Made by a program: the position numbers and the translations under genes
Notes under the pieces: model-generated
What the model saw: only the letters and a program-made list of their open reading frames with translations
What the model was told of the DNA's origin: nothing
Databases searched by the model: none
Source: Desulfobacteraceae bacterium
Lineage (GTDB): Bacteria; Desulfobacterota; Desulfobacteria; Desulfobacterales; Desulfobacteraceae
NCBI GenBank assembly: GCA_011390435.1
Contig: JAABSK010000124.1
Location: 1 to 7,539 of the forward strand
DNA: 7,539 bases
Direction: 5' to 3'
In this document: positions 1-6,256 of the stretch, in pieces
How the letters are laid out: every line of letters starts with the position of its first letter
How positions within the stretch are numbered: the stretch's first letter is position 1

Positions 1-55
1 GATGCGTCGTATGATAAATGCAAACATGCGTTTTTTATTTTCCAGTACGCTGTTG

Positions 56-92
56 AAAAATCCCCGCCCTGGAAAAACCACCAGGGCGGGGA
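56..92 (-). terminator. Intrinsic terminator of the solute-binding protein gene
   Basis: Bases 61-72 and 81-92 form a perfect 12-bp, mostly G/C stem (core CCCCGCCCTGG with CCAGGGCGGGG) around an 8-base loop. Read on the minus strand, the stem is followed directly by five T (the A run at 56-60), which is the classical Rho-independent layout. It starts about 30 bp after the stop codon of the solute-binding protein gene. On the plus strand there is no T run after the stem, so it should work in one direction only. Confidence 0.9.
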
Positions 93-121
93 AAACAGAT
101 CATCTTAACCCCTTGCTTCTG

Positions 122-1675
122 TTACTCAATGACCAGATCACCGATATACGGGAAATTCATCACATTGATCACAGGCTGAACCTGAACATTCTTTTTGGCA
201 CCATAGGAATGGTTCTGCCAGTGCAGGGGGATAAATGCGGCATCATCGTACAGGATCTGCTCAATTTCCTGAAGCATGGCCACCCGTTTGGTCCGGTCCA
301 TCTCTGCCTGGGCAGCGACCGCCAGGGCATCCACTTTTGCGTTGCAGTAATTTCCACTGTTGTACTGGCCATAACCTGTAACTGTATCCGGGCACATCAG
401 CAGAAACTCTGTAAAGTTGCCGGAATCTTCTGTATCAGAGTGCCATCCGATCATCATCATGTCTGCTGCCCGGTTGTCAAATTCTGTCCAGTACTGGGCC
501 TTGGGCAATGTTTTCAGATTGACCTTGATCCCTACTCTTCCCAGCATCTGCGCCACCGCTTCTGCAATTTTTGCATCGTTGACATAGCGGTTGTTGGGCG
601 CCATCATGGTGATCTCAAACCCGTCTGGATATCCAGCTTCCGCCAGGAGTGCCTTGGCTTTTTTAACATCATATCTGGGCACAAGACTCTCTTTGTAACC
701 GGCATACCCAACCGGACCCTGCTGGGCAGCAACCGTGGCAGTGCCTTTCATGATTTTTTCAACAATACCGGCATTATTGACAGCATAGACCATGGCTTTG
801 CGAACCCGGGGGTCTTTAAAGGCCTCAACCCGCTCCTGGTTCATCTGAAAAGTGATGATACGGCCCCCTGAAATGGTGACCAGCTTGACCTTGCTGTCAG
901 AGTCGATCCGGGCAAAATCCTGGGGTGGAACCGGAGAAATAAAGTCAACATCACCGGACAGCAATGCTGCCACCCGGGTGGCATTTTCCTTGATGGGCGT
1001 CAGAATGAACTGAGTGACATTGCCGGGTGATGCTGTATCCCAGTAATGCGCGAACCGTTCCATTTCCAGCACCACATTGTGCTGGCGGCGGGTCACAACA
1101 AAGGGACCAGTGCCGGATGCATTATTCAGAGCAAAGGATTCACCGACTTTCAAAATAGCATCCTTGGGCTGCTCATTGGCATCTTTTCCAGTATAAAATT
1201 CAGAATCCATGGCAAAGAAATAGGTGGCCATGTTTAAAATCAATGGATAGGGTTTTTTGGTTTTGATATCAATGGTGTGATCATCAATGATGACGCAGCG
1301 GTCAAACGGCTCCAGAAGTCCTTTGAAATCGGCACTTTTCCGCATCCGGTCAAAGGACCATTTTACATCCTTGGCGGTGAATGGATTCCCCGAATGGAAT
1401 TGAACATTTTTCCGCAGGTAGAACCGCATGGTCAGGTCATTGATCCGCTCCCATCTGGTGGCCAGGCGGGGTTCAAATTCCATATCCTGTGTCCAGCGGA
1501 TCAGCGGGTCAAACACCCAGTGGGACAGCTGCAGCATGCCACCGGACAGCTGTACCTGGGGATCCAGGGACACCGGATCAGAATCCAGCCCGACTTTCAG
1601 TGTTTTTGCACTGGCTGACATGGCCAGGGCAAACACCAGAAACAGACTGAGCAGTAAATAGATCGTTTTTTTCAT
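122..1675 (-). CDS. Periplasmic ABC-transporter solute-binding protein, family 5 (peptide/nickel type)
   Basis: This 517-residue protein is the extracytoplasmic binding component of an ABC importer of the DppA/OppA type (SBP family 5), which captures a solute in the periplasm and hands it to a membrane permease. Residues 1-23 are a signal peptide: a KK start, a long hydrophobic core, and an ASA/K cleavage site after residue 23. No lipobox cysteine is present, so the mature protein should be soluble rather than a lipoprotein. The family signature is clear at about residues 91-110 (VQFHSGNPFTAKDVKWSFDR), preceded by the usual DPLIRW and FEPRLATRW segments. The C-terminal lobe has the typical GYPDGFEITM and IPLHWQNH pieces. 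Cys428 and Cys444 could form a disulfide. The length is normal for the family. The start is fixed by a strong AAAAGGAGGA site at 1681-1690. No permease or ATPase gene adjoins it, and a promoter and terminator flank this gene alone. The substrate (peptide, nickel, glutathione or other) cannot be read from the sequence. Confidence 0.95.
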   Translation of the reverse strand: MKKTIYLLLSLFLVFALAMSASAKTLKVGLDSDPVSLDPQVQLSGGMLQLSHWVFDPLIRWTQDMEFEPRLATRWERINDLTMRFYLRKNVQFHSGNPFTAKDVKWSFDRMRKSADFKGLLEPFDRCVIIDDHTIDIKTKKPYPLILNMATYFFAMDSEFYTGKDANEQPKDAILKVGESFALNNASGTGPFVVTRRQHNVVLEMERFAHYWDTASPGNVTQFILTPIKENATRVAALLSGDVDFISPVPPQDFARIDSDSKVKLVTISGGRIITFQMNQERVEAFKDPRVRKAMVYAVNNAGIVEKIMKGTATVAAQQGPVGYAGYKESLVPRYDVKKAKALLAEAGYPDGFEITMMAPNNRYVNDAKIAEAVAQMLGRVGIKVNLKTLPKAQYWTEFDNRAADMMMIGWHSDTEDSGNFTEFLLMCPDTVTGYGQYNSGNYCNAKVDALAVAAQAEMDRTKRVAMLQEIEQILYDDAAFIPLHWQNHSYGAKKNVQVQPVINVMNFPYIGDLVIE

Positions 1676-1680
1676 ATCAT

Positions 1681-1690
1681 TCCTCCTTTT
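1681..1690 (-). promoter_or_regulatory. Strong Shine-Dalgarno site of the solute-binding protein gene
   Basis: On the minus strand this reads AAAAGGAGGA, followed by five bases (ATGAT) and then the ATG at 1675. It is a near-perfect match to the anti-SD sequence at good spacing, and it settles the start codon, which also begins a good signal peptide. Confidence 0.85.
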
Positions 1691-1753
1691 GATGCTGTCA
1701 AAAATTTAAACAATGGTCCGTTTGATATCTGAACCTGCCTGCAAGGGCAAAAA

Positions 1754-1768
1754 CTGAACACGGTTCAG
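1754..1768. promoter_or_regulatory. 15-bp dyad, candidate operator at the transcription start
   Basis: The sequence CTGAACACGGTTCAG is a perfect inverted repeat of CTGAAC/GTTCAG around a 3-bp centre. It begins about seven bases downstream of the -10 box at 1775-1780, so it covers the expected +1 region, a usual place for a repressor to bind. Similar half-sites lie at 1729-1734 (CTGAAC) and 1828-1833 (GTTCAG, inside the end of the upstream gene). The regulator is not identifiable from the site. It resembles Gram-positive LexA boxes only loosely, because those have a 4-bp centre. Confidence 0.5.
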
Positions 1769-1774
1769 CTTCTG

Positions 1775-1803
1775 ATACTAATTAAGGGCGCATGTCTTGT
1801 CAA
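1775..1803 (-). promoter_or_regulatory. Sigma70-type promoter for the solute-binding protein gene
   Basis: On the minus strand there is a perfect -35 box TTGACA (1798-1803), a 17-bp spacer and a -10 box TAGTAT (1775-1780, four of six matches including the key T, A, A, T positions). Transcription would start near 1768 and give a leader of about 92 bases before the ATG at 1675. The -35 box lies only 13 bp past the stop codon of the methyltransferase gene. I see no terminator between the two genes, so some read-through from that gene is possible. Confidence 0.75.
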
Positions 1804-1816
1804 GTATCCCATAAAA

Positions 1817-2890
1817 TTATCCAGCCGGTTCAGTCAATTCCGGCAGATGGTCAGAAGAATAACTGACCGTGTACTGGTTTTCCCCCGCTGCCCTGACTGA
1901 ATCAGGCAGATCAATAAACAGTTCCTTTTCCTGGGCAGTGATCACAGGAAATCCATAGGGAATATTCTGATGCTTGATAGGCTTGCCGTCGGCTGTCCGC
2001 TGCCGGACAAACGCGATGTGACGCTCCAGCCGGCGGGCAATCACCTGTTTTGAAAGCTCGACAATACCGACCCGAGCACGATCAAAGGCCGTTTCAAGAC
2101 CTGTGTCGATTTCATAGCCCACAGAGTTCCGTCCGGCAGCCATTGCTGCAAGAGTGGTGGTTCCAGTGCCTAAAAACGGGTCCAGAACACGGTCTCCCTT
2201 CACTGAATACATGTTGATCAGCCGGTATGCCAGATGAAAGGGAAAGGCTGCGCTTCTTTTGCGGGTATCCTTATCATTGAGGGTCTGCACGCTTCCTTTG
2301 ATATCCATCCAGATGTCGGAAAACCACTGGTTGCGCTCTTCCCAGAAAAGCGCGCTGGCCCGCCGGTTTTTTTTGACCGCTTCTGTCAAAAACTCCCGTT
2401 TATCCCCTTTTCTTAAAATCAGGATATATTCATGTTCAAGCGTGACATAGGCCCCTGCCGGCAGCATGCCCGACCCCATGAATTTGTTGGGTGCATTGGT
2501 CTGTTTGCGCCACAGAATACAGGGAAGCACTGAAAACCCCAGTTTCTGAAACGATTGAAGCATTCTGGCATGGTTGGCGTACAATGCGAATCTGCCGCGA
2601 ATGGTCCGGGTGGCATCCCCGATATTGACGCAGGCAAATCCACCGTATTTCAGGACCCGGAAAACCTCTTTCCATACCGGATCCAGCAGCGTGTGCATCA
2701 ATTCAAACGCGCCCGGCCCGTCACCTGCGGATAATTTTTTTTTGACTGCCGGGTTTTGGGTGCAGAAAAGAGGATCCCACATCTCGATCATGGGATACGG
2801 CGGAGAGGTGACCACCAGGTCGACACTCCTGTCTGAAAGCGCTTTCATCCGCCTGGCATTGGCAAACAATATCTGATGTTCTGTCTTCAT
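1817..2890 (-). CDS. Solitary DNA amino-methyltransferase (probably N4-cytosine or N6-adenine, beta type)
   Basis: This 357-residue protein should transfer a methyl group from S-adenosylmethionine to an exocyclic amino group of a base in DNA. The catalytic motif IV is TSPPY at residues 28-32, within VVTSPPYPMIEMWD. The AdoMet-binding motif I is DPFLGTGTTTLAAMAAGR at about 237-254. Motif IV before motif I marks the beta-type order. The S-P-P-Y form is most often seen in N4-cytosine enzymes, but some N6-adenine enzymes share it, so the target base is open. Other conserved blocks are LEHEYILILRKG (151-162) and FPFHLAYRLI (216-225). The last 90 residues or so are less conserved in type. The ATG follows a purine-rich AGGGAG site four bases upstream. 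No restriction endonuclease, specificity subunit or Vsr gene adjoins it, so it looks like an orphan enzyme. It diverges from the phosphatase gene. Confidence 0.93.
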   Translation of the reverse strand: MKTEHQILFANARRMKALSDRSVDLVVTSPPYPMIEMWDPLFCTQNPAVKKKLSAGDGPGAFELMHTLLDPVWKEVFRVLKYGGFACVNIGDATRTIRGRFALYANHARMLQSFQKLGFSVLPCILWRKQTNAPNKFMGSGMLPAGAYVTLEHEYILILRKGDKREFLTEAVKKNRRASALFWEERNQWFSDIWMDIKGSVQTLNDKDTRKRSAAFPFHLAYRLINMYSVKGDRVLDPFLGTGTTTLAAMAAGRNSVGYEIDTGLETAFDRARVGIVELSKQVIARRLERHIAFVRQRTADGKPIKHQNIPYGFPVITAQEKELFIDLPDSVRAAGENQYTVSYSSDHLPELTEPAG

Positions 2891-2925
2891 ATGGCTCCCT
2901 GGCCTGTGTTTAAAAAAATTCGTTC

Positions 2926-2955
2926 CTTATATACAGGATCTGACAGGATTTTCAA
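2926..2955 (-). promoter_or_regulatory. Possible promoter of the methyltransferase gene
   Basis: On the minus strand, TTGAAA (2950-2955) and TATAAG (2926-2931) are separated by 18 bp. The -10 box overlaps a second reading, TATATA, with a 16-bp spacer, and is preceded by TG. The start would fall about 30 bases before the ATG at 2890. The match is fair but not decisive. I found no equally good promoter for the divergent phosphatase gene in the same gap. Confidence 0.45.
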
Positions 2956-3076
2956 ATACCTTTCAGTGAATCGTTCCCTTTGATTCAGATCAATGTTATA
3001 CATTCAGATAGATGATACAGACAGTTGCATGAACAGATTTCAGAAAGATGATACCTTACAGGGGAAAACAGATACG

Positions 3077-4309
3077 ATGATTGATATCAAAGCACTTAAA
3101 GATTCAAACGAGTTTTTAAACCTGCTGCTTGAAAACATAAACACTGCCGTATTTATCGCAGATGAGACATTACAGATTCACCAGTTCAATGACAGCTTTC
3201 TTTCCATATTCAGCCATGGAGGGAGCCCATCCAGTCTTGTGGACATGACGTTCGGAGCTGCATCCGGCTGTATCAACAGCATCCGGGAGAATCTGCCCTG
3301 TGGTGAAACGTCTGCCTGTCAGTTCTGTGTCATTAAAAAATCCTTGAACCATACCCTGAAAACCCGGAAGCCGGATGAAAAAAAATTTCTTGAACGCACC
3401 TTTTATATCAACGGTATTCCTGAAAAAAAATTTCTTGAATTTACCTCCCAGCCCCTGCATTTTGCCCAACGGGAGATGATCCTGGTTTTTGTTTACGACA
3501 TCACCGACATTGAGCTGTCCAAACTCCAACTGGAAGACAAACAGCGACAGATCGACATTGATCTTCAAAAGGCCGGCGAAATTCAAAAACACCTGCTGCC
3601 GAAAAACCTCCCGGATATTCCATCCATCCGGGTGGACTGGTTTTTTGATCCCTGCCTTACTGTTGGCGGCGATATCTTTCACGTGTACCGGGAGGGCGAC
3701 AGCCACGTCAGTGCCTATATCCTGGATGTCTGCGGCCATGGGGTCTCTGCTGCATTGATCGCCGTCACTGTGAAACAATTTCTGGACCAGCTCCATGCCC
3801 AGGCTCTGGAACAGGGATTTCCAATCGAGCCGGTCACCATCTTAAATTCCCTTGAAGCAGAATTTCCTTTTGAACGTTTTGACTGTTATTTCACCATTGC
3901 CTACGTCCTGATCAATATCAAAACCGGAAAAACCCTGTACGGGTGTGCCGGTCATGTCCCGCCACTGATCGTCGGGCCGGATCAAAAATTTGAAATCCTT
4001 GACCAGCACGGCACCATTATCGGACTGGGCCAGGACCCGCCCCTGGAACAGTATGAAACGCAGCTTGACCCCGGAGACAAAGTCATCCTTTATACTGACG
4101 GACTCATTGACTATTTTGGCAAAAAAGGGGATGTTCAAAATAAAGATCTGTTTTACCGGGAACTGGTTTTGCTGACAGACCTGCATATCGAACAGATTGT
4201 CAGCGGCATTGTCAAGGCCCAGAAAATCCACCAGGGCGATCTTCAGCCGGATGATGACATCACCCTGCTGGTGATTGAGTTCATTGGAGACCCGTCACAG
4301 GCTTCTTGA
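3077..4309 (+). CDS. PAS domain plus SpoIIE/RsbU-type PP2C protein phosphatase
   Basis: This is a cytoplasmic signal-responsive serine phosphatase. By family analogy (RsbU, SpoIIE) it would dephosphorylate an anti-sigma-factor antagonist. In the 410-residue form starting at 3077, a PAS-like sensor spans about residues 8-145 and ends with the usual VYDITDIE exit. It is followed by a short helical, probably coiled-coil linker (147-172) and the phosphatase domain to the C-terminus. Metal-site residues are visible: GGD (197-199), DVCGHG (217-222), YTDG (339-342) and DDDITLLV near the end. The PAS region carries Cys65, Cys75, Cys81 and Cys84. An in-frame ATG lies at 2993 (438 residues) but has no SD site. 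The ATG at 3077 has AGGGGA about 11 bases upstream and leads straight into the PAS helix, so I prefer it. There is no membrane segment. No anti-sigma or STAS partner is in the window. The gene downstream may be co-transcribed. Confidence 0.93.
   Translation: MIDIKALKDSNEFLNLLLENINTAVFIADETLQIHQFNDSFLSIFSHGGSPSSLVDMTFGAASGCINSIRENLPCGETSACQFCVIKKSLNHTLKTRKPDEKKFLERTFYINGIPEKKFLEFTSQPLHFAQREMILVFVYDITDIELSKLQLEDKQRQIDIDLQKAGEIQKHLLPKNLPDIPSIRVDWFFDPCLTVGGDIFHVYREGDSHVSAYILDVCGHGVSAALIAVTVKQFLDQLHAQALEQGFPIEPVTILNSLEAEFPFERFDCYFTIAYVLINIKTGKTLYGCAGHVPPLIVGPDQKFEILDQHGTIIGLGQDPPLEQYETQLDPGDKVILYTDGLIDYFGKKGDVQNKDLFYRELVLLTDLHIEQIVSGIVKAQKIHQGDLQPDDDITLLVIEFIGDPSQAS
3376..3439 (+). repeat. Two perfect 19-bp direct repeats inside the phosphatase gene
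   Basis: TGAAAAAAAATTTCTTGAA occurs at 3376-3394 and again at 3421-3439, exactly 45 bp (15 codons) apart and in the same frame. Both copies encode EKKFLE in the late PAS region. Outside the 19 bp the two segments differ, so this is either the remnant of an old in-frame duplication or a chance effect of A-rich lysine codons. Confidence 0.8.
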
Positions 4310-4396
4310 ATTTTTTGATAAACTTTTGCGTTCTTTTCTGATAAGAAAAAAAGATCTGTTACAACATTCAACACGATAATTTTAGGTAGTGAAAAA
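4310..4396 (+). other. 87-bp gap between the phosphatase gene and the unknown gene
   Basis: The gap is AT-rich. It holds a T6 run right after the stop codon but no G/C stem before it, so it is not a convincing terminator. A weak TTTTCT-GATA-AGAAAA hairpin lies at about 4335-4350. GATAAT at 4375-4380 resembles a -10 box but has no -35 partner and would put the start on top of the ribosome site. An AGG at 4384-4386 is a modest SD for the ATG at 4397. The two genes could therefore share a transcript. Confidence 0.4.
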
Positions 4397-6190
4397 ATGG
4401 ATCCTGCACAATTGAAAAGAAAAAATCTGGTTTCCCAGTGGGCGTTTGATACACGGCCGATTCTTGGCAGGCTGCATCTGTGGCTGGAAGATGTTTCCAT
4501 CGAGTGGATCAAAGGCCAGATGGATGATGAACTCAATGATTCCATATCATTTACCGATGATCGAACCGAACGGCTCCTGGCCATGACCTCTGCGGTCACA
4601 GCGCTTGGGACACGCCTGTTCGGCCGGTTTGGCGAGGGAGCAGATCTTGACAAGCAGGGCCTGAATCAGGTGAAGAAAGATGCTGATGCCATTTCCGCCT
4701 ACACCATGAGTGAAAGCCTGTGGTACCTTTCAAGAACCCTGCCTGAAAACCATGCCATCATGGTCTGCCTGGGTGAAGGCCTGATGCCCAAAGCGGGAGA
4801 AACCGAAGAGATGGGCGCCAATCCCCTGCTGGGATTCGGCCGTGTCTACGCCCGGCCGGAAGTGGCCAAATACCTTGAATCCTGTGTCTGGAAAATGATC
4901 AATGACCGAACCTGTTCCTATGCAGACTTTAAGCGTGCCATCATGGAAAAAGGCATTACCGTATGGGGTGCTGCCATTGATACCCTGGAAAACACATCTC
5001 GATTTGCCAAAGGGAAAGCAACCGGCCCCATGACCATTCTTCATCTCTTTGACCAGCCGTTGGCGATTTCAGACCAGTATGAAGGATACATCGGCACCCT
5101 TGTTCTGCCCAGAGCGGTTGTGGAAACTGCAGCCCGTGACTCGTTGCTGGTCAACTATTTTACCCCCAGATCCAAAGTGATGCAGGCCATCCAGATGACC
5201 TATTCGGGCATCTTTCCTGAACACGTGCACGTCTGGACCCTTCAAGGAAAAAGCAGGGCTTCCCGTATCGGCAGGATATGGGAAGAATGGCAAAGCCAGG
5301 GAGCCCATCTGGTGGATGAAGCCTGGACACTGCCCACAGGCCTGCAACCGTTTACAGATTCCGGAACCTATGCCCCGACGTTTGCGGTAAGATCCTGGCA
5401 GGACAGCCGGAACCAGACCCATCTGTTCATTGTGGACGGATATGCTGCCTCTGCAGAGGCCATACAGGCAGCAAGCCTTTCAACGGTTCTGGACATTGAT
5501 GTTTCCATGGCTGTTTTTTCCAGCAAGTTCACACTGCCCTTTGATCTGGATGCCGCCAGCATGAAACTGGACCCGGATGCAGACGATTTTGCCCTGCGGC
5601 TGAAAAATGAGATCTTTGGAAACCAGATTGACCCGGAACTGGTGGAAACCTATCGCCAGAGTATCTACCAGGCCCGGAATGCTGAAATCCCCCTGGATAA
5701 AAGAACCATTACCGCTGATGACCTGATTTCAGAAAAAAAATGGCAGACCCTTGCCGCATCCGGGTACATGCTCACCGACCCGTATTCAGGATCACCCGGC
5801 GTCACCCAACTTTCAGATAACACCTACTCCGTGACAGTCCGGCTGTCCACACGGACGGCAGATAAAAAAATCACCTTTGCCCTGCGGCTCCTGGAAAGCC
5901 ATGAAGAGAGCAAATTGATTTTTTCACCACTTTTAAACCGGTTTCTCAAAGGAGAAGATTTTTTAACCCGGGCAGTTAAAATTTCAGATTCCGGCCGGAT
6001 CAGAAACGAGCTTCAAACCCTTTGCACAGATGCGCTGGAACATTATGGAAAAACCGTGGTCCTGCATTTTTCAAAAATTCCAGAAGCCACCATTCCCAAA
6101 CCCCAGCAGGAAAAACTCAAAACCATTCTGAACTGGTACAAGGAAAACCACCCGGTCTGGTTTGAATGGCTTGAACTTCAAAACCAGTAA
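4397..6190 (+). CDS. Unrecognised 597-residue cytoplasmic protein
   Basis: I do not recognise this protein and assign no function. It has no signal peptide and no membrane segment, and its composition is that of a normal soluble globular protein, so it is very likely a real gene. The N-terminal third is helix-rich and begins with a tryptophan-rich stretch (residues 15-38, QWAFDTR... then LHLWLEDVSIEWI). The middle has glycine-containing segments such as CLGEGLMPKAGE (124-135), FAKGKATGPMTIL (203-215) and IVDGYAASAEAI (345-356). The last 100 residues look helical with an aromatic-rich end (WYKENHPVWFEWLEL). There are only four cysteines (124, 163, 173, 543), not arranged as a metal site. No Walker A, helix-turn-helix or kinase motif is visible. 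The ATG follows a modest AGG site. It lies 87 bp after the phosphatase gene on the same strand, so it may be an operon partner, target or effector of it. That is inference from position only. Confidence 0.88.
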   Translation: MDPAQLKRKNLVSQWAFDTRPILGRLHLWLEDVSIEWIKGQMDDELNDSISFTDDRTERLLAMTSAVTALGTRLFGRFGEGADLDKQGLNQVKKDADAISAYTMSESLWYLSRTLPENHAIMVCLGEGLMPKAGETEEMGANPLLGFGRVYARPEVAKYLESCVWKMINDRTCSYADFKRAIMEKGITVWGAAIDTLENTSRFAKGKATGPMTILHLFDQPLAISDQYEGYIGTLVLPRAVVETAARDSLLVNYFTPRSKVMQAIQMTYSGIFPEHVHVWTLQGKSRASRIGRIWEEWQSQGAHLVDEAWTLPTGLQPFTDSGTYAPTFAVRSWQDSRNQTHLFIVDGYAASAEAIQAASLSTVLDIDVSMAVFSSKFTLPFDLDAASMKLDPDADDFALRLKNEIFGNQIDPELVETYRQSIYQARNAEIPLDKRTITADDLISEKKWQTLAASGYMLTDPYSGSPGVTQLSDNTYSVTVRLSTRTADKKITFALRLLESHEESKLIFSPLLNRFLKGEDFLTRAVKISDSGRIRNELQTLCTDALEHYGKTVVLHFSKIPEATIPKPQQEKLKTILNWYKENHPVWFEWLELQNQ

Positions 6191-6207
6191 CCATGCATCC
6201 CCTCTTC

Positions 6208-6250
6208 TTTTCTCCTGCCTTCCGGTTTTATTTTGGAAGGCAGGAGAAAA
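6208..6250. terminator. Perfect 16-bp inverted repeat between convergent genes, possible shared transcript end
   Basis: TTTTCTCCTGCCTTCC (6208-6223) pairs perfectly with 6235-6250 around an 11-base loop. It starts 17 bp after the stop of the unknown gene and ends 6 bp before the stop of the convergent transporter gene. Both transcripts would form the hairpin. Neither strand has a T run after the stem; the T bases sit before the stem and A bases after it, the reverse of an intrinsic terminator. It may mark or protect 3' ends, or act together with Rho. Confidence 0.5.
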
Positions 6251-6256
6251 ATCCGG

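Noticed and set aside
1..55. Possible gene end or terminator for something left of the window (T-rich stretch at 32-41)
   Set aside because: There is no stable stem before the T run and too little sequence to judge. The repeated ATGCGT at 3-8 and 27-32 is too short to mean anything.
2..871. Open frame of 289 codons on the plus strand
   Set aside because: It runs antisense across the terminator and the solute-binding protein gene, has low-complexity, non-protein-like content (rich in His, Cys and Ile), no SD site, and no recognisable domain. It is a shadow of the real gene.
1754..1768. LexA (SOS) box
   Set aside because: The GAAC/GTTC halves are separated by 3 bp, not the 4 bp of Gram-positive LexA boxes, and a solute-binding protein is not a typical SOS gene.
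2993..3076. 28-codon N-terminal extension of the phosphatase from the ATG at 2993
   Set aside because: The ATG has no ribosome site and the extension does not belong to the PAS fold. The ATG at 3077 has a purine-rich site upstream. The longer form cannot be fully excluded.
3170..3796. Open frame of 208 codons on the minus strand
   Set aside because: It is fully antisense to the phosphatase gene, whose domain motifs are unmistakable. It has no SD site and no recognisable motif.
4315..4344. Promoter candidate TTGATA / TGATAA before the unknown gene
   Set aside because: The spacer is 18 bp, but the -10 box matches consensus poorly. It could easily arise by chance in an AT-rich gap.
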